Source of the DNA: Lactobacillus sp. UBA5815
Lineage (GTDB): Bacteria; Bacillota; Bacilli; Lactobacillales; Lactobacillaceae
Length of the DNA stretch: 17,201 nucleotides
Direction: 5' to 3'
NCBI GenBank assembly: GCA_002417825.1
Contig: DICX01000083.1
Span: forward strand, 1 to 17,201
This document shows, piece by piece, positions 6,831 through 14,223 of the stretch. A program made the translations under genes and the position numbers. Each line of letters begins with the position of its first letter. Positions within the stretch are counted from its first letter, which is position 1. The notes beneath the pieces were generated by a model, which saw only the letters and a program-made list of their open reading frames with translations, made no database searches and was not told the DNA's origin.

Positions 6831-8507
6831 TTACTTTGCAATGATCATCGGTAAAATCATAGGTCGCCGTTGTGTACGTGAGTATAAGAAATCTTGTAGA
6901 TTTTCAATAATTGCTCTGCGGATTTCATTTTCTTTAGGTTGTGGCTTCTTGGCCATTTCATTACGTAAGATATGGTAGACGTTTTTTTGCGCTTGACTGA
7001 TCAAATCTGTTGATTCACGCATATAAACAAAACCGCGACTCAAAATATCAGGACCAGCAAGAACTCGTTGATGTGTATAATCAACCGTTGATACGACAAC
7101 GACGAGACCATCGTCTGCTAAAATTTGACGGTCATGAACGACAACGTTACCAACGTCTGCAGCGCCTGAATTATCAACGAAAACTTCTCCGGAGGCAACG
7201 TGGCCAGCAATACGTGTGCCATGTTCACTAATGGCTAAAACTTGGCCGTTTTCCAAAACGAAAGTGTGATCTTCAGGAACGCCCGCATCTTGTGCCAATT
7301 GTGTATGAATCACCTGCATCCGATATTCACCATGAACAGGGATCATATACTTTGGCTTGGTTAAGCGAACCATCATCTTAAGTTCTTCTTGACCGCCGTG
7401 CCCAGAAGTATGAACGTTGTTCACACGACCATGTACGACGTTTGCACCTGCTTCGTACAACTCATTGATCAAATGATTGATACTCGTTGTATTTCCAGGA
7501 ATTGGATTTGAAGAAAAGATGACGGTGTCGTCAGGATGTATACTGATTTGTCGATGGGTACCGTTTGCGATTCGTGACAATGCCGCCATTGGTTCGCCCT
7601 GAGAACCCGTACATAAAATCATAGCCTGATCGGCAGGAGTGTGGTTGATTTCGTTGGCGTCTACTAATACGCCATCCGGAATATGCAGATAACCTAAATC
7701 AATACCATTTTGAACGCCATTTTCCATTGAGCGTCCAAAAACGGCTACTTTGCGCCCATTGTCGATTGCTGCTTGAATTGCTGTTGAAACACGATAAAGA
7801 TTTGATGCAAAGGTTGCAAAAATAATGCGACCATGAATATTACTGATGATATTATGCAACGATTTTGCAACGAATTTTTCAGACTTCGTAAAAGCAGGGA
7901 CTTCAGCATTGGTTGAATCACTTAAAAGTGCCAAAACCCCTTCTTCGCCCAATTTTGCCATACGCTGAAAATTAGGTGAGGGCTGATTCATGACTGGCGT
8001 CAAATCAAATTTGAAATCGCCAGTAAAAACAACAGCGCCTAATGGGGTATGAACCGCGATACCTAATGTATCAGGGATTGAATGTGTCGTCCGGAAAAAG
8101 GTAACTGAAAGTTTAGGAAACTTCAAAACCGTGTCTTCGTGTTCTTCATGTAATTCACTGGTTTTTAAGATGCCATGTTCTTCCAATTTGCCCCGAATCA
8201 ACGCAAGTGCAAAAGGTGTTGCGTAAACTGGAATCTCAGGTATTTTTTCCAAAAGATAAGGAATACCGCCGATGTGATCTTCATGACCGTGAGAGACGAC
8301 TAATGCTTTTATTTTATCTCGATTTTTAACAAGGTAAGAATAATCTGAAATGATATAATTGATTCCCATCATATCGTCTTCAGGGAATTTTATGCCACAA
8401 TCCATGACGATGATTTCGTCTTGAAATTGGACACAATACATATTTTTGCCAATTTCGCCTAAACCCCCAATGGCGTAAATCGCAACTTCATTATTTTTAA
8501 GTTTCAC
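6831..8507 (-). CDS. rnjA: Ribonuclease J1
   Basis: A 558-residue metallo-beta-lactamase/beta-CASP ribonuclease with 5'-3' exonuclease and endonuclease activity, central to mRNA decay and rRNA maturation in Firmicutes. The zinc-binding signature SHGHEDH is complete (His73, His75, Asp77, His78), with further ligands expected at His142 (RTTHSIPD), Asp164 (FTGDFKFD) and His392 (PVHGEYR). The beta-CASP motif TGSQGEP starts at 300 and HTSGHGGQEEL at 366. A complete active site and 558 residues point to J1 rather than J2. The start is GTG at 8507, 6 bases after the rpoY stop. It lacks a clear Shine–Dalgarno; five C precede the GTG and only a weak AAAGAAG lies about 9 bases away, suggesting translational coupling to rpoY. 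Pairing with rpoY matches Bacillus ykzG–rnjA. Confidence 0.96.
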   Translation of the reverse strand: MKLKNNEVAIYAIGGLGEIGKNMYCVQFQDEIIVMDCGIKFPEDDMMGINYIISDYSYLVKNRDKIKALVVSHGHEDHIGGIPYLLEKIPEIPVYATPFALALIRGKLEEHGILKTSELHEEHEDTVLKFPKLSVTFFRTTHSIPDTLGIAVHTPLGAVVFTGDFKFDLTPVMNQPSPNFQRMAKLGEEGVLALLSDSTNAEVPAFTKSEKFVAKSLHNIISNIHGRIIFATFASNLYRVSTAIQAAIDNGRKVAVFGRSMENGVQNGIDLGYLHIPDGVLVDANEINHTPADQAMILCTGSQGEPMAALSRIANGTHRQISIHPDDTVIFSSNPIPGNTTSINHLINELYEAGANVVHGRVNNVHTSGHGGQEELKMMVRLTKPKYMIPVHGEYRMQVIHTQLAQDAGVPEDHTFVLENGQVLAISEHGTRIAGHVASGEVFVDNSGAADVGNVVVHDRQILADDGLVVVVSTVDYTHQRVLAGPDILSRGFVYMRESTDLISQAQKNVYHILRNEMAKKPQPKENEIRRAIIENLQDFLYSRTQRRPMILPMIIAK

Positions 8508-8513
8508 GGGGGA

Positions 8514-8738
8514 TTACTTCTTTGCCGTAAAAGCAGTCAACTTAAAGTTGGCATGCTCTTTTTCGTATTTTAAAGAATTGCCAGTCAATTCTTGGATGAG
8601 TTCAATATTATAGGGGGTATTGTCCTCAACCGTCTTACGTGCATCAACGACACTGTCAGCCTCTAAAAAAAGCGTTTTTGTAGTTTCTCTTCTTGGACTA
8701 ACGATCTGGTTTTCTTGATATAAAACTTTGTAGATCAT
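8514..8738 (-). CDS. rpoY: DNA-directed RNA polymerase epsilon subunit (DUF1447, YkzG)
   Basis: This 74-residue protein matches the small RNA polymerase epsilon subunit found only in Firmicutes, a phage Gp2-like fold that binds the core enzyme. Typical features are the opening MIYKVLYQ, the RRETTKTLFLEADS block and the central NTPYNIELIQELTGN. Length is normal for the family. The ATG is preceded by a strong AAGGAG, 6 bases upstream. It is the first gene of a two-gene unit with rnjA. The subunit is generally dispensable, and its linkage to rnjA is a known conserved pairing that places an RNA polymerase component and an mRNA-decay enzyme under shared control. Confidence 0.95.
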   Translation of the reverse strand: MIYKVLYQENQIVSPRRETTKTLFLEADSVVDARKTVEDNTPYNIELIQELTGNSLKYEKEHANFKLTAFTAKK

Positions 8739-8809
8739 TTGTGACTCCTTTTTAAAAAAACGATCAAATTTGAAAATTTAAAATAGAAAAATTCTCAATA
8801 GCTAAAAAA

Positions 8810-8818
8810 ATATTACCA
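8810..8818 (-). promoter_or_regulatory. Candidate extended -10 for rpoY–rnjA
   Basis: Read leftward, TGGTAATAT (8818–8810) is an extended -10 element with no convincing -35; the RNA would start near 8803, giving a roughly 65-base AT-rich leader. A second candidate, TATACT at 8838–8833, is equally possible. A promoter is needed here because def is closed by its own terminator, but its exact place is uncertain. Confidence 0.35.
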
Positions 8819-8861
8819 TAATTGTCTTGTTAAGTATACTCATTCGATCTTTAAACACGAT

Positions 8862-8895
8862 TAAAACGCTCTAGGCTTGAGTCTAGAGCGTTTTA
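8862..8895 (-). terminator. Intrinsic terminator after def
   Basis: A perfect 13-bp stem (8862–8874 with 8883–8895) with core ACGCTCTAG/CTAGAGCGT closes an 8-base loop. Read leftward it follows the def stop by 16 bases and ends in TTTTA. The T run is short, but the stem is strong. It separates def from rpoY–rnjA. Confidence 0.8.
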
Positions 8896-8911
8896 TCAAA
8901 TATCGAAGATC

Positions 8912-9466
8912 TTACGAAATCACCAGTGTGTTTTCTGGAAGCTCGAATGGTGTTTTGGAATTGATTCGATCATAAAAAAGATGCCCGTTCAAATGATCGA
9001 TTTCGTGTGATGAAACGATAGCGGGATAATCTTTTAAATGAATCGTCTTTTGTTCACCTTCGATTGTTTGATAGCGAATGGTCAATTTATCTGGACGCGG
9101 AACGAAACCATCGATATTTTTATCAACGCTCAAACAACCTTCCCCTTCTTCTAAACAAGCTTGACGTGTCGATTCTGCAATGATTTTAGGATTGACGTAA
9201 ATTTCTTTGAAAATGATCTTGCCATCGTTGTCTGGAACTAAAAGTGCTGCCATTTGAACGCTTTCGCCAACTTGGGGTGCAGCTAATCCAACGCCTGCAC
9301 GAAGTTGATGCTTTTCGGCTATCTTTGGATCTTGAGAATTGATCAAATAAGCCATCATTTCATGAGCCAATTTTAAATAATGACGATCAAGTGGAAACGT
9401 TAATGGTTTAGCAATTTGACGCAGGACAGGATCGCCATCTCGAACGATGTCATGCATTAATATCAA
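8912..9466 (-). CDS. def: Peptide deformylase
   Basis: A 184-residue metal-dependent peptide deformylase, which removes the formyl group from the N-terminal methionine of nascent proteins at the ribosome. All three motifs are intact: GVGLAAPQVG at 58–67, EGCLSV with metal-binding Cys111, and HEIDH with His154, catalytic Glu155 and His158. The insertion between helix and motif I (SQDPKIAEKHQLRAG) and the length are typical of Gram-positive type II enzymes. The start is TTG at 9466, because AAAGGAG lies 9 bases upstream; an in-frame ATG three codons in (9457) would be 18 bases away. The extra residues also match the MLTMKDI-type start of staphylococcal Def. It is transcribed alone and diverges from typA. 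Confidence 0.95.
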   Translation of the reverse strand: MILMHDIVRDGDPVLRQIAKPLTFPLDRHYLKLAHEMMAYLINSQDPKIAEKHQLRAGVGLAAPQVGESVQMAALLVPDNDGKIIFKEIYVNPKIIAESTRQACLEEGEGCLSVDKNIDGFVPRPDKLTIRYQTIEGEQKTIHLKDYPAIVSSHEIDHLNGHLFYDRINSKTPFELPENTLVIS

Positions 9467-9516
9467 AATATGATTCTCCTTTACGGTTTGAGTTTTTGAA
9501 TAAAATCTTTACAATA

Positions 9517-9525
9517 ATAATAGCA
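9517..9525 (-). promoter_or_regulatory. Candidate extended -10 promoter for def
   Basis: Read leftward, TGCTATTAT (9525–9517) is an extended -10 element; no good -35 is visible 16–18 bases upstream. RNA would start near 9510, about 44 bases before the def start, and include its AAAGGAG ribosome binding site. Confidence 0.45.
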
Positions 9526-9584
9526 TATCAATTCAAAGTTTGAGCTATTGCTTTTGGCATGATCGTCTTAAATTGCGAAGTGGA

Positions 9585-9614
9585 TTGACGTTATACAATC
9601 TAATGTGCTAAAAT
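9585..9614 (+). promoter_or_regulatory. Sigma-A promoter of typA
   Basis: TTGACG at 9585–9590, an 18-base spacer, and TAAAAT at 9609–9614, preceded by an extended TG at 9606–9607, form a strong housekeeping promoter. The predicted RNA start near 9621 gives a leader of about 97 bases before the typA start. Confidence 0.75.
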
Positions 9615-9667
9615 CATAGGATGTAACTATACTAGTACGATACGGCTTCATTAAAGAAGAAACGAAC

Positions 9668-9692
9668 AGCTGTGCTTAGTCACAGTTTTTTT
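9668..9692 (+). promoter_or_regulatory. Terminator-like hairpin in the typA leader
   Basis: CTGTG (9670–9674) pairs with CACAG (9681–9685) around the loop CTTAGT. One G·U and one A–U pair extend it to 7 bp, and seven T follow at 9686–9692. This is the layout of a weak intrinsic terminator, placed after the predicted RNA start and 9 bases before the GAGGGAGGA ribosome binding site. It could be an attenuator or simply a 5' stability hairpin. A competing antiterminator stem is not obvious; GCTTC/GAAG at 9645–9659 is too short to count on. Confidence 0.45.
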
Positions 9693-9717
9693 ATGAAGTG
9701 CGAGGGAGGAATTTTTC

Positions 9718-11556
9718 TTGCAAAGAAGAGACGATATTAGAAACATTGCCATTATTGCTCATGTCGATCATGGTAAGACGACATTGGTTAATCAGTTGCT
9801 TGAACAATCTGATACGTTACCAGAGCATATGGAAATCGCAGATCGAGCAATGGATTCTAATGCGATCGAGCGTGAACGTGGTATTACGATTTTATCTAAA
9901 AACACTGCGGTCAAGTACAAGGGCACGACGATTAATATTTTAGATACGCCAGGACATGCCGATTTTGGTGGTGAAGTTGAACGTATCATGAAAATGGTTG
10001 ATGGTGCACTTTTGCTGGTCGATGCGTATGAAGGAACAATGCCTCAGACGCGATTCGTTTTAAAGAAAGCACTTGAAGCTGGCGTTAAGCCAATCGTTGT
10101 CATCAATAAGATCGATCGCCCTGGTGCACGTCCATCTGAAGTGTTGGATGAAGTTTTAGAGCTTTTCATTGAGTTGGGCGCCAACGATGAACAACTTGAG
10201 TTTCCAGTAGTTTATGCTTCTGCATTAAATGGAACTTCCAGTTATTCTGATGATTTGTCAACACAAGAGCATACGATGCAGCCTATTTTTGAAACTATCG
10301 TCAAAAATATCCCTGCTCCAATCGATAATTCAAACGAACCACTTCAATTCCAAATTACGATGTTGGATTGGGACGATTATGTTGGACGTATCGGAATCGG
10401 TCGTGTTTTCCGCGGTAAAATCAAAGTTGGGGACGAAGTTGCCGTTATGAAGGCAGATGGCAGCACGCAAAACTTCAAAGTCACAAAACTTTTTGGTTTC
10501 TTTGGATTAAAACGTGTTGAAATTAATGAAGCAAAAGCCGGTGATTTGATCGCCATTTCTGGGATGAATGATATTTATGTCGGCGAGACGATTTGCCCTG
10601 TGGATCATCCTGATGCATTGCCATTGTTGAAGATCGATCCACCAACATTACAAATGAATTTCGTTGCTAATGATTCACCTTTCTTTGGCCGTGAAGGTGA
10701 TCAGGTTACACCTAAGAAGCTTGAAGATCGCTTAATCAAACAAACACGGACGGATGTTTCTTTGCGAGTAGAACCGACAAACCAAATTAATACTTGGACG
10801 GTTTCTGGTCGTGGCGAACTTCACTTATCAATTTTGGTTGAAGAATTAAGACGTGAAGGGTTTGAATTACAACTTTCTCGTCCTAAAGTTATTTATCGTG
10901 AAATTGATGGTAAACAATGTGAGCCATTTGAGTCTGTTCAAATTGATACACCTGATCAATATGTTGGCAGTGTGATTGATTCATTGTCACAACGTAAAGG
11001 TGAGATGCAAAACATGGAGTCAACGGGTAACGGTCAGACTCGGATTGAATTTTTAGTCCCATCTCGTGGACTCATCGGTTATAATAACGAATTCATGTCA
11101 CAAACTGGTGGTTATGGGATCATAAACCATACTTTTGAAAAATATGCGCCAGTAATTAAAAACTGGGAACCTGGTCGTCGTAATGGTGCATTGGTTTCCA
11201 TTAATCGTGGACAGTCAACGACGTATTCGCTGCAGTCTGTGGAACAAAGAGGACAGCTGTTTATCGGTGCTGGTGTTGAAGTCTACGAGGGAATGATTGT
11301 TGGCGAGTCAAGTCGTGAACGTGATATCGCAGTTAACGTTACAAAGGGTAAAAATTTGACGAATACCCGTGCGGCTGGTAAAGATCATGCTGCAGCAATC
11401 AAGACACCTAAAACGATGACTTTGGAAGAAGCACTTGAGTTTTTGAACGATGATGAATATTGTGAAGTAACACCTAAAAGTATTCGGTTGCGTAAGAAGA
11501 TTTTAAATACTTCAGAACGTCAAAAAGCAGATAAAAAACGCGCACGTTCTAATTAA
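9718..11556 (+). CDS. typA: Translational GTPase TypA/BipA
   Basis: A 612-residue ribosome-associated GTPase of the EF-G/LepA superfamily, linked to 50S assembly and growth at low temperature or under stress. GTPase motifs are G1 AHVDHGKT at 14–21, G2 in RERGITI near 52–57, G3 DTPGH at 76–80, G4 NKID at 130–133 and G5 SAL at 168–170. Domain II, EF-G-like domains III and V, and the BipA-specific C-terminal domain (GKNLTNTRAAGKD through RLRKKIL) are all present at normal length. The start is TTG at 9718, fixed by a strong GAGGGAGGA 7 bases upstream; no in-frame ATG lies nearby. It has its own promoter, an about 97-base leader, and its own terminator, so it looks monocistronic. Confidence 0.96.
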   Translation: MQRRDDIRNIAIIAHVDHGKTTLVNQLLEQSDTLPEHMEIADRAMDSNAIERERGITILSKNTAVKYKGTTINILDTPGHADFGGEVERIMKMVDGALLLVDAYEGTMPQTRFVLKKALEAGVKPIVVINKIDRPGARPSEVLDEVLELFIELGANDEQLEFPVVYASALNGTSSYSDDLSTQEHTMQPIFETIVKNIPAPIDNSNEPLQFQITMLDWDDYVGRIGIGRVFRGKIKVGDEVAVMKADGSTQNFKVTKLFGFFGLKRVEINEAKAGDLIAISGMNDIYVGETICPVDHPDALPLLKIDPPTLQMNFVANDSPFFGREGDQVTPKKLEDRLIKQTRTDVSLRVEPTNQINTWTVSGRGELHLSILVEELRREGFELQLSRPKVIYREIDGKQCEPFESVQIDTPDQYVGSVIDSLSQRKGEMQNMESTGNGQTRIEFLVPSRGLIGYNNEFMSQTGGYGIINHTFEKYAPVIKNWEPGRRNGALVSINRGQSTTYSLQSVEQRGQLFIGAGVEVYEGMIVGESSRERDIAVNVTKGKNLTNTRAAGKDHAAAIKTPKTMTLEEALEFLNDDEYCEVTPKSIRLRKKILNTSERQKADKKRARSN

Positions 11557-11570
11557 AGTACGCTTTGTTT

Positions 11571-11604
11571 AAAAGGCGCCCAGCTATGACTGGGCGCCTT
11601 TTTT
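11571..11604 (+). terminator. Intrinsic terminator after typA
   Basis: A perfect 13-bp, GC-rich stem (11571–11583 with 11590–11602), core GGCGCCCAG/CTGGGCGCC, closes a 6-base loop and runs into six T (11599–11604). This is the strongest terminator in the window. Confidence 0.95.
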
Positions 11605-11629
11605 GCTTAACTCATCGGCGTGCTATAAT
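11603..11629 (+). promoter_or_regulatory. Promoter of the ftsW–ylbL operon
   Basis: TGCTATAAT at 11621–11629 is a perfect extended -10. The nearest -35-like hexamer, TTGCTT at 11603–11608, overlaps the typA terminator T run and has a short 15-base spacer, so the promoter probably relies on the extended -10. RNA would start near 11636. Confidence 0.65.
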
Positions 11630-11670
11630 GAAAAAAGAATATTGACGTGGATTTTGAAGGAGTTATTGTC

Positions 11671-12855
11671 GTGCGCGAAAAGCTAAAGTACCTCGATTAC
11701 AGCATTTTTATCCCTTTTATCGTTTTAACGTTATTAGGTATTATCATGGTTTATTCTGCTTCATCAGATATTTTGCTCGTCAATGGCTTTAAGCCAGCGA
11801 CTTATGCAATCAAGCAGGCAATCTATGCTTTTATTGCCATTTTTTTTGTTGGATTACCATGCTTTGCTATTAAATTGACTTTCTTTCAAAGTCGGCGGTT
11901 CGTTATCTCGTTCCTATTTGTTACGTGGGCAATGTTAGGTTATCTTGTCGTTCAGAAATTATTGCGTGGAAATGCGGCAGCAGTTAATGGTGCTGTTGGC
12001 TGGATCAATTTAAAATTCATCAATATTCAGCCACTCGAAATTGCTAAGTTGGCTTTAGTTGTTTATTTGGCATTTGTTTTAGGAAGACGTTTTGACCGTA
12101 TTCGGCCAGGATACATTTGGGAAAATCTTTCTGGCCCGACAGTAATTGCATTTATTACTGTTGCAATGGTAATCGTTGAACCCGATTTTGGCGGTGCAGC
12201 GATTTTGTTGATGATCGTTTCGGTCATGTTTGCCGTATCTGGGATTCCTGCACAAACAGTTCTCAAAACAATAGTTGTCTTAATAACTCTCATTGCTTTG
12301 CTCATTGTCGGTATTTTGGTTTGGAATCCCAAATTCATACAAAATTCTTATCAATTTCAGCGATTTCTTGCTTTTATGCATCCTTTTAAGCTGCAAAGAA
12401 CGAGTGGTGCCCAACTCGTCAATTCATATTACGCGATTCATAACGGTGGCCTGTTTGGGTTGGGGTTAGGGAATAGCATTCAAAAACGGGGTTACCTTCC
12501 TGAGCCTTACACTGATTTTATTTTGTCGATAACGGCAGAAGAATTGGGGACTATCGGTGCCATTGTGATGCTGACGTTGCTTTTTTATTTGATGTATCGA
12601 ATCATGGAAGTCGGGGTACACGCGTTTAGCCAGTATGATGCACTAGTTTGTTTTGGTGTTGCGACCATATTGTTTACGGAAACGCTTTTCAATGTTGGCG
12701 CTGTGCTAGGACTTTTGCCGATTACAGGGGTTACTTTGCCATTTATCAGTTATGGTGGCTCTTCGATTATCGTTTTAACTTCAGCTATTGGATTAGTTTT
12801 AAATGTTTCTGCCAAAGAGAAAAAATTAAAGTTGGAAAGTGAGATGATCGTATGA
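11671..12855 (+). CDS. ftsW: FtsW-type SEDS peptidoglycan glycosyltransferase
   Basis: A 394-residue polytopic membrane protein of the SEDS family, which polymerises lipid II into glycan strands at the division septum with a partner class B PBP. About ten hydrophobic segments are visible, beginning IFIPFIVLTLLGIIMVYSA. Family blocks include NGAVGWINLKFINIQPLEIAKL (about 106–127), VEPDFGGA (169–176), the extracellular YLPEPYTDFIL with putative catalytic Asp282, AEELG (289–293) and LPFISYGGSS (356–365). The YLPEPYTDFI loop favours FtsW over RodA. GTG 11671 is chosen because AAGGAG lies 8 bases upstream; an in-frame GTG at 11647 has no ribosome binding site and is only about 11 bases from the predicted RNA start. 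Its stop overlaps ylbG by 4 bases. Confidence 0.92.
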   Translation: MREKLKYLDYSIFIPFIVLTLLGIIMVYSASSDILLVNGFKPATYAIKQAIYAFIAIFFVGLPCFAIKLTFFQSRRFVISFLFVTWAMLGYLVVQKLLRGNAAAVNGAVGWINLKFINIQPLEIAKLALVVYLAFVLGRRFDRIRPGYIWENLSGPTVIAFITVAMVIVEPDFGGAAILLMIVSVMFAVSGIPAQTVLKTIVVLITLIALLIVGILVWNPKFIQNSYQFQRFLAFMHPFKLQRTSGAQLVNSYYAIHNGGLFGLGLGNSIQKRGYLPEPYTDFILSITAEELGTIGAIVMLTLLFYLMYRIMEVGVHAFSQYDALVCFGVATILFTETLFNVGAVLGLLPITGVTLPFISYGGSSIIVLTSAIGLVLNVSAKEKKLKLESEMIV

Positions 12856-13187
12856 GTCAAATTGACCATGAACCGACCTCAGAAAAAATCGTACCAAGGA
12901 TCAATTTGATTGTTTGGTTAAAACGTTCCAATAATCAATATAAACTTCGGCGATATGGCGATATTGTCTATTTTTCAAAAAAAGCACGTTATTGCGTCTT
13001 ATATGTGGATGAAGATAAGTCCGAAGAAATACGAGAAACACTTTTAAGGCTTGATTTTGTTGAAAATGTCGTAATATCAGACAGAAAAAAGCTTCAATTT
13101 TCATCTGAACATCAAGAAAAAATGATGGCAGAATTGAAAGAAAAATATGATCATATGCGTGAAGAAAATGAGGATATGCGAGTTTGA
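12852..13187 (+). CDS. YlbG family protein (DUF2129/UPF0298), unknown function
   Basis: A 111-residue protein of the YlbG family, found in Firmicutes next to rsmD. The family core runs from NLIVWLKR (about 18–25) through YKLRRYGDIVYFSKKARYCVLYVD and LDFVENVVISDRKKL. Compared with the roughly 90-residue Bacillus protein it has about 15 extra N-terminal residues and a highly charged tail (84–110, many Glu, Lys and Met) likely to form a helix or coiled coil. There is no membrane segment or enzyme motif. Its start overlaps the ftsW stop (ATGA) and its stop overlaps the rsmD start (TTGA). It sits between a division enzyme and an rRNA methylase, so its context does not settle its role. Confidence 0.88.
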   Translation: MSQIDHEPTSEKIVPRINLIVWLKRSNNQYKLRRYGDIVYFSKKARYCVLYVDEDKSEEIRETLLRLDFVENVVISDRKKLQFSSEHQEKMMAELKEKYDHMREENEDMRV

Positions 13188-13738
13188 GAATTATTTCAGG
13201 AAAATATGCCAAAAGACGGTTGTTGACATTAAAAAGCCAAAAAACACGACCAACGAGTGATAAAGTAAAAGAATCACTGTTTGACAGCTTAGGACAATAT
13301 TTTTCAGGCGGTGAAGTCTTGGATCTTTATGCAGGTAGTGGCGCTTTGGGGATTGAAGCCGTTTCGCGTGGATGTGACCATGCAGTTTTAGTCGATATCA
13401 ACCACGCTGCGGTAAACGTGATCCGTCAGAACGTGATGCTTACGAAAGAAACGGATAAATTTAAAGTTTTGAAAATGTCGGATCAACAAGCTTTAAAACT
13501 TTTAACCGCTAAAGCAGTAAAATTTGATCTTGTCTTTTTAGATCCACCGTATGCAAAGCAAAAGATCTCAGATGTGATGAAAAAACTCGATGACTTCGAC
13601 CTTTTAGCCTCTGATTCGAGGATCATTGCAGAGACAGATGATCGAACCGATTTATCCGTGATTTCTGATTTTGAGTTACTCAAAACGCATCATTTGGGTA
13701 AAACGATCGTTCGTATTTATCGAAAGGAAAAAGCATGA
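13184..13738 (+). CDS. rsmD: 16S rRNA (guanine966-N2)-methyltransferase RsmD
   Basis: A 184-residue SAM-dependent methyltransferase that modifies G966 of 16S rRNA during 30S assembly. It opens with the family-typical MRIISGKYAKRRL and TRPTSDKVKESLFD (RNA-binding and SAM region). The SAM-binding loop LDLYAGSGALGIEA is at 46–59, and the catalytic DPPY motif at 120–123. Length is standard. The start is TTG at 13184, whose TTGA overlaps the ylbG stop; it is supported by the conserved N-terminus and by GAGG about 10 bases upstream. Its stop overlaps coaD by 4 bases. rsmD–coaD is a widely conserved pair. Confidence 0.94.
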   Translation: MRIISGKYAKRRLLTLKSQKTRPTSDKVKESLFDSLGQYFSGGEVLDLYAGSGALGIEAVSRGCDHAVLVDINHAAVNVIRQNVMLTKETDKFKVLKMSDQQALKLLTAKAVKFDLVFLDPPYAKQKISDVMKKLDDFDLLASDSRIIAETDDRTDLSVISDFELLKTHHLGKTIVRIYRKEKA

Positions 13739-14223
13739 AACGTGTGATGTTTCCGGGAAGTTTCGATCCGATAACGAATGGACATCTTGAAACAGTCGAA
13801 CAAGCTTGTCAAATGTTCGATGAAGTAGATGTTGTCGTGATGACCAATACGCGCAAAAAGTATTTGTTCACACAAAATGAACGTGTTTCATTCATTAACA
13901 AAATTTTTGAAAAGAATTCGCAAGTAAAAGTTTATGCCTTTCCGGAAAAATTAACTGTCGACGTTGCGCAAAAGTTAAAGGCTAATATCATTATCCGCGG
14001 CTTACGTAATAGTGAAGATTTTATTTATGAGCAGAAGATCGCGACAATTAATCAAACGCTTGCACCAGAAATAAAAACTGTTTTCGTGATGGCAAGTCCG
14101 CAAAATAGTTTCATTTCATCCAGTATGATTAAAGAAGTCGCAACGTTTAACGGTGATATTCAAAAATTAGTTCCCGATATTGTGGCGAAAGCATTGCATC
14201 AAAAATTAGGGAAATCATCATGA
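13735..14223 (+). CDS. coaD: Phosphopantetheine adenylyltransferase
   Basis: This 162-residue nucleotidyltransferase performs the fourth step of coenzyme A synthesis: 4'-phosphopantetheine plus ATP to dephospho-CoA plus pyrophosphate. The family motif GSFDPITNGH is at 8–17, containing the TxGH nucleotide-binding signature; IIRGLRNSEDF at 86–96 binds substrate; FISSSMIKEV at 126–135 is the C-terminal phosphate-binding motif. Length is normal for the hexameric bacterial enzyme. The ATG overlaps the rsmD stop (ATGA) and has AAAGGA about 6 bases upstream. Its stop overlaps ylbL in the same way. Confidence 0.96.
   Translation: MKRVMFPGSFDPITNGHLETVEQACQMFDEVDVVVMTNTRKKYLFTQNERVSFINKIFEKNSQVKVYAFPEKLTVDVAQKLKANIIIRGLRNSEDFIYEQKIATINQTLAPEIKTVFVMASPQNSFISSSMIKEVATFNGDIQKLVPDIVAKALHQKLGKSS

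Noticed and set aside
9621..9626. ATG-TAA start-stop element at the predicted typA RNA start
   Set aside because: It would sit at or within a base or two of the RNA 5' end with no ribosome binding site, so a regulatory minimal ORF is unlikely.
9698..9943. Rightward frame overlapping the typA start
   Set aside because: It is out of frame with the conserved GTPase motifs and has low-complexity, unlikely protein content; typA explains the region.
12063..12338. Leftward open frame opposite ftsW membrane segments
   Set aside because: Antisense of hydrophobic coding often stays open; there is no start signal or family match.
12901..13212. Leftward open frame opposite ylbG
   Set aside because: It overlaps a conserved gene along its whole length and has no ribosome binding site or recognisable product.
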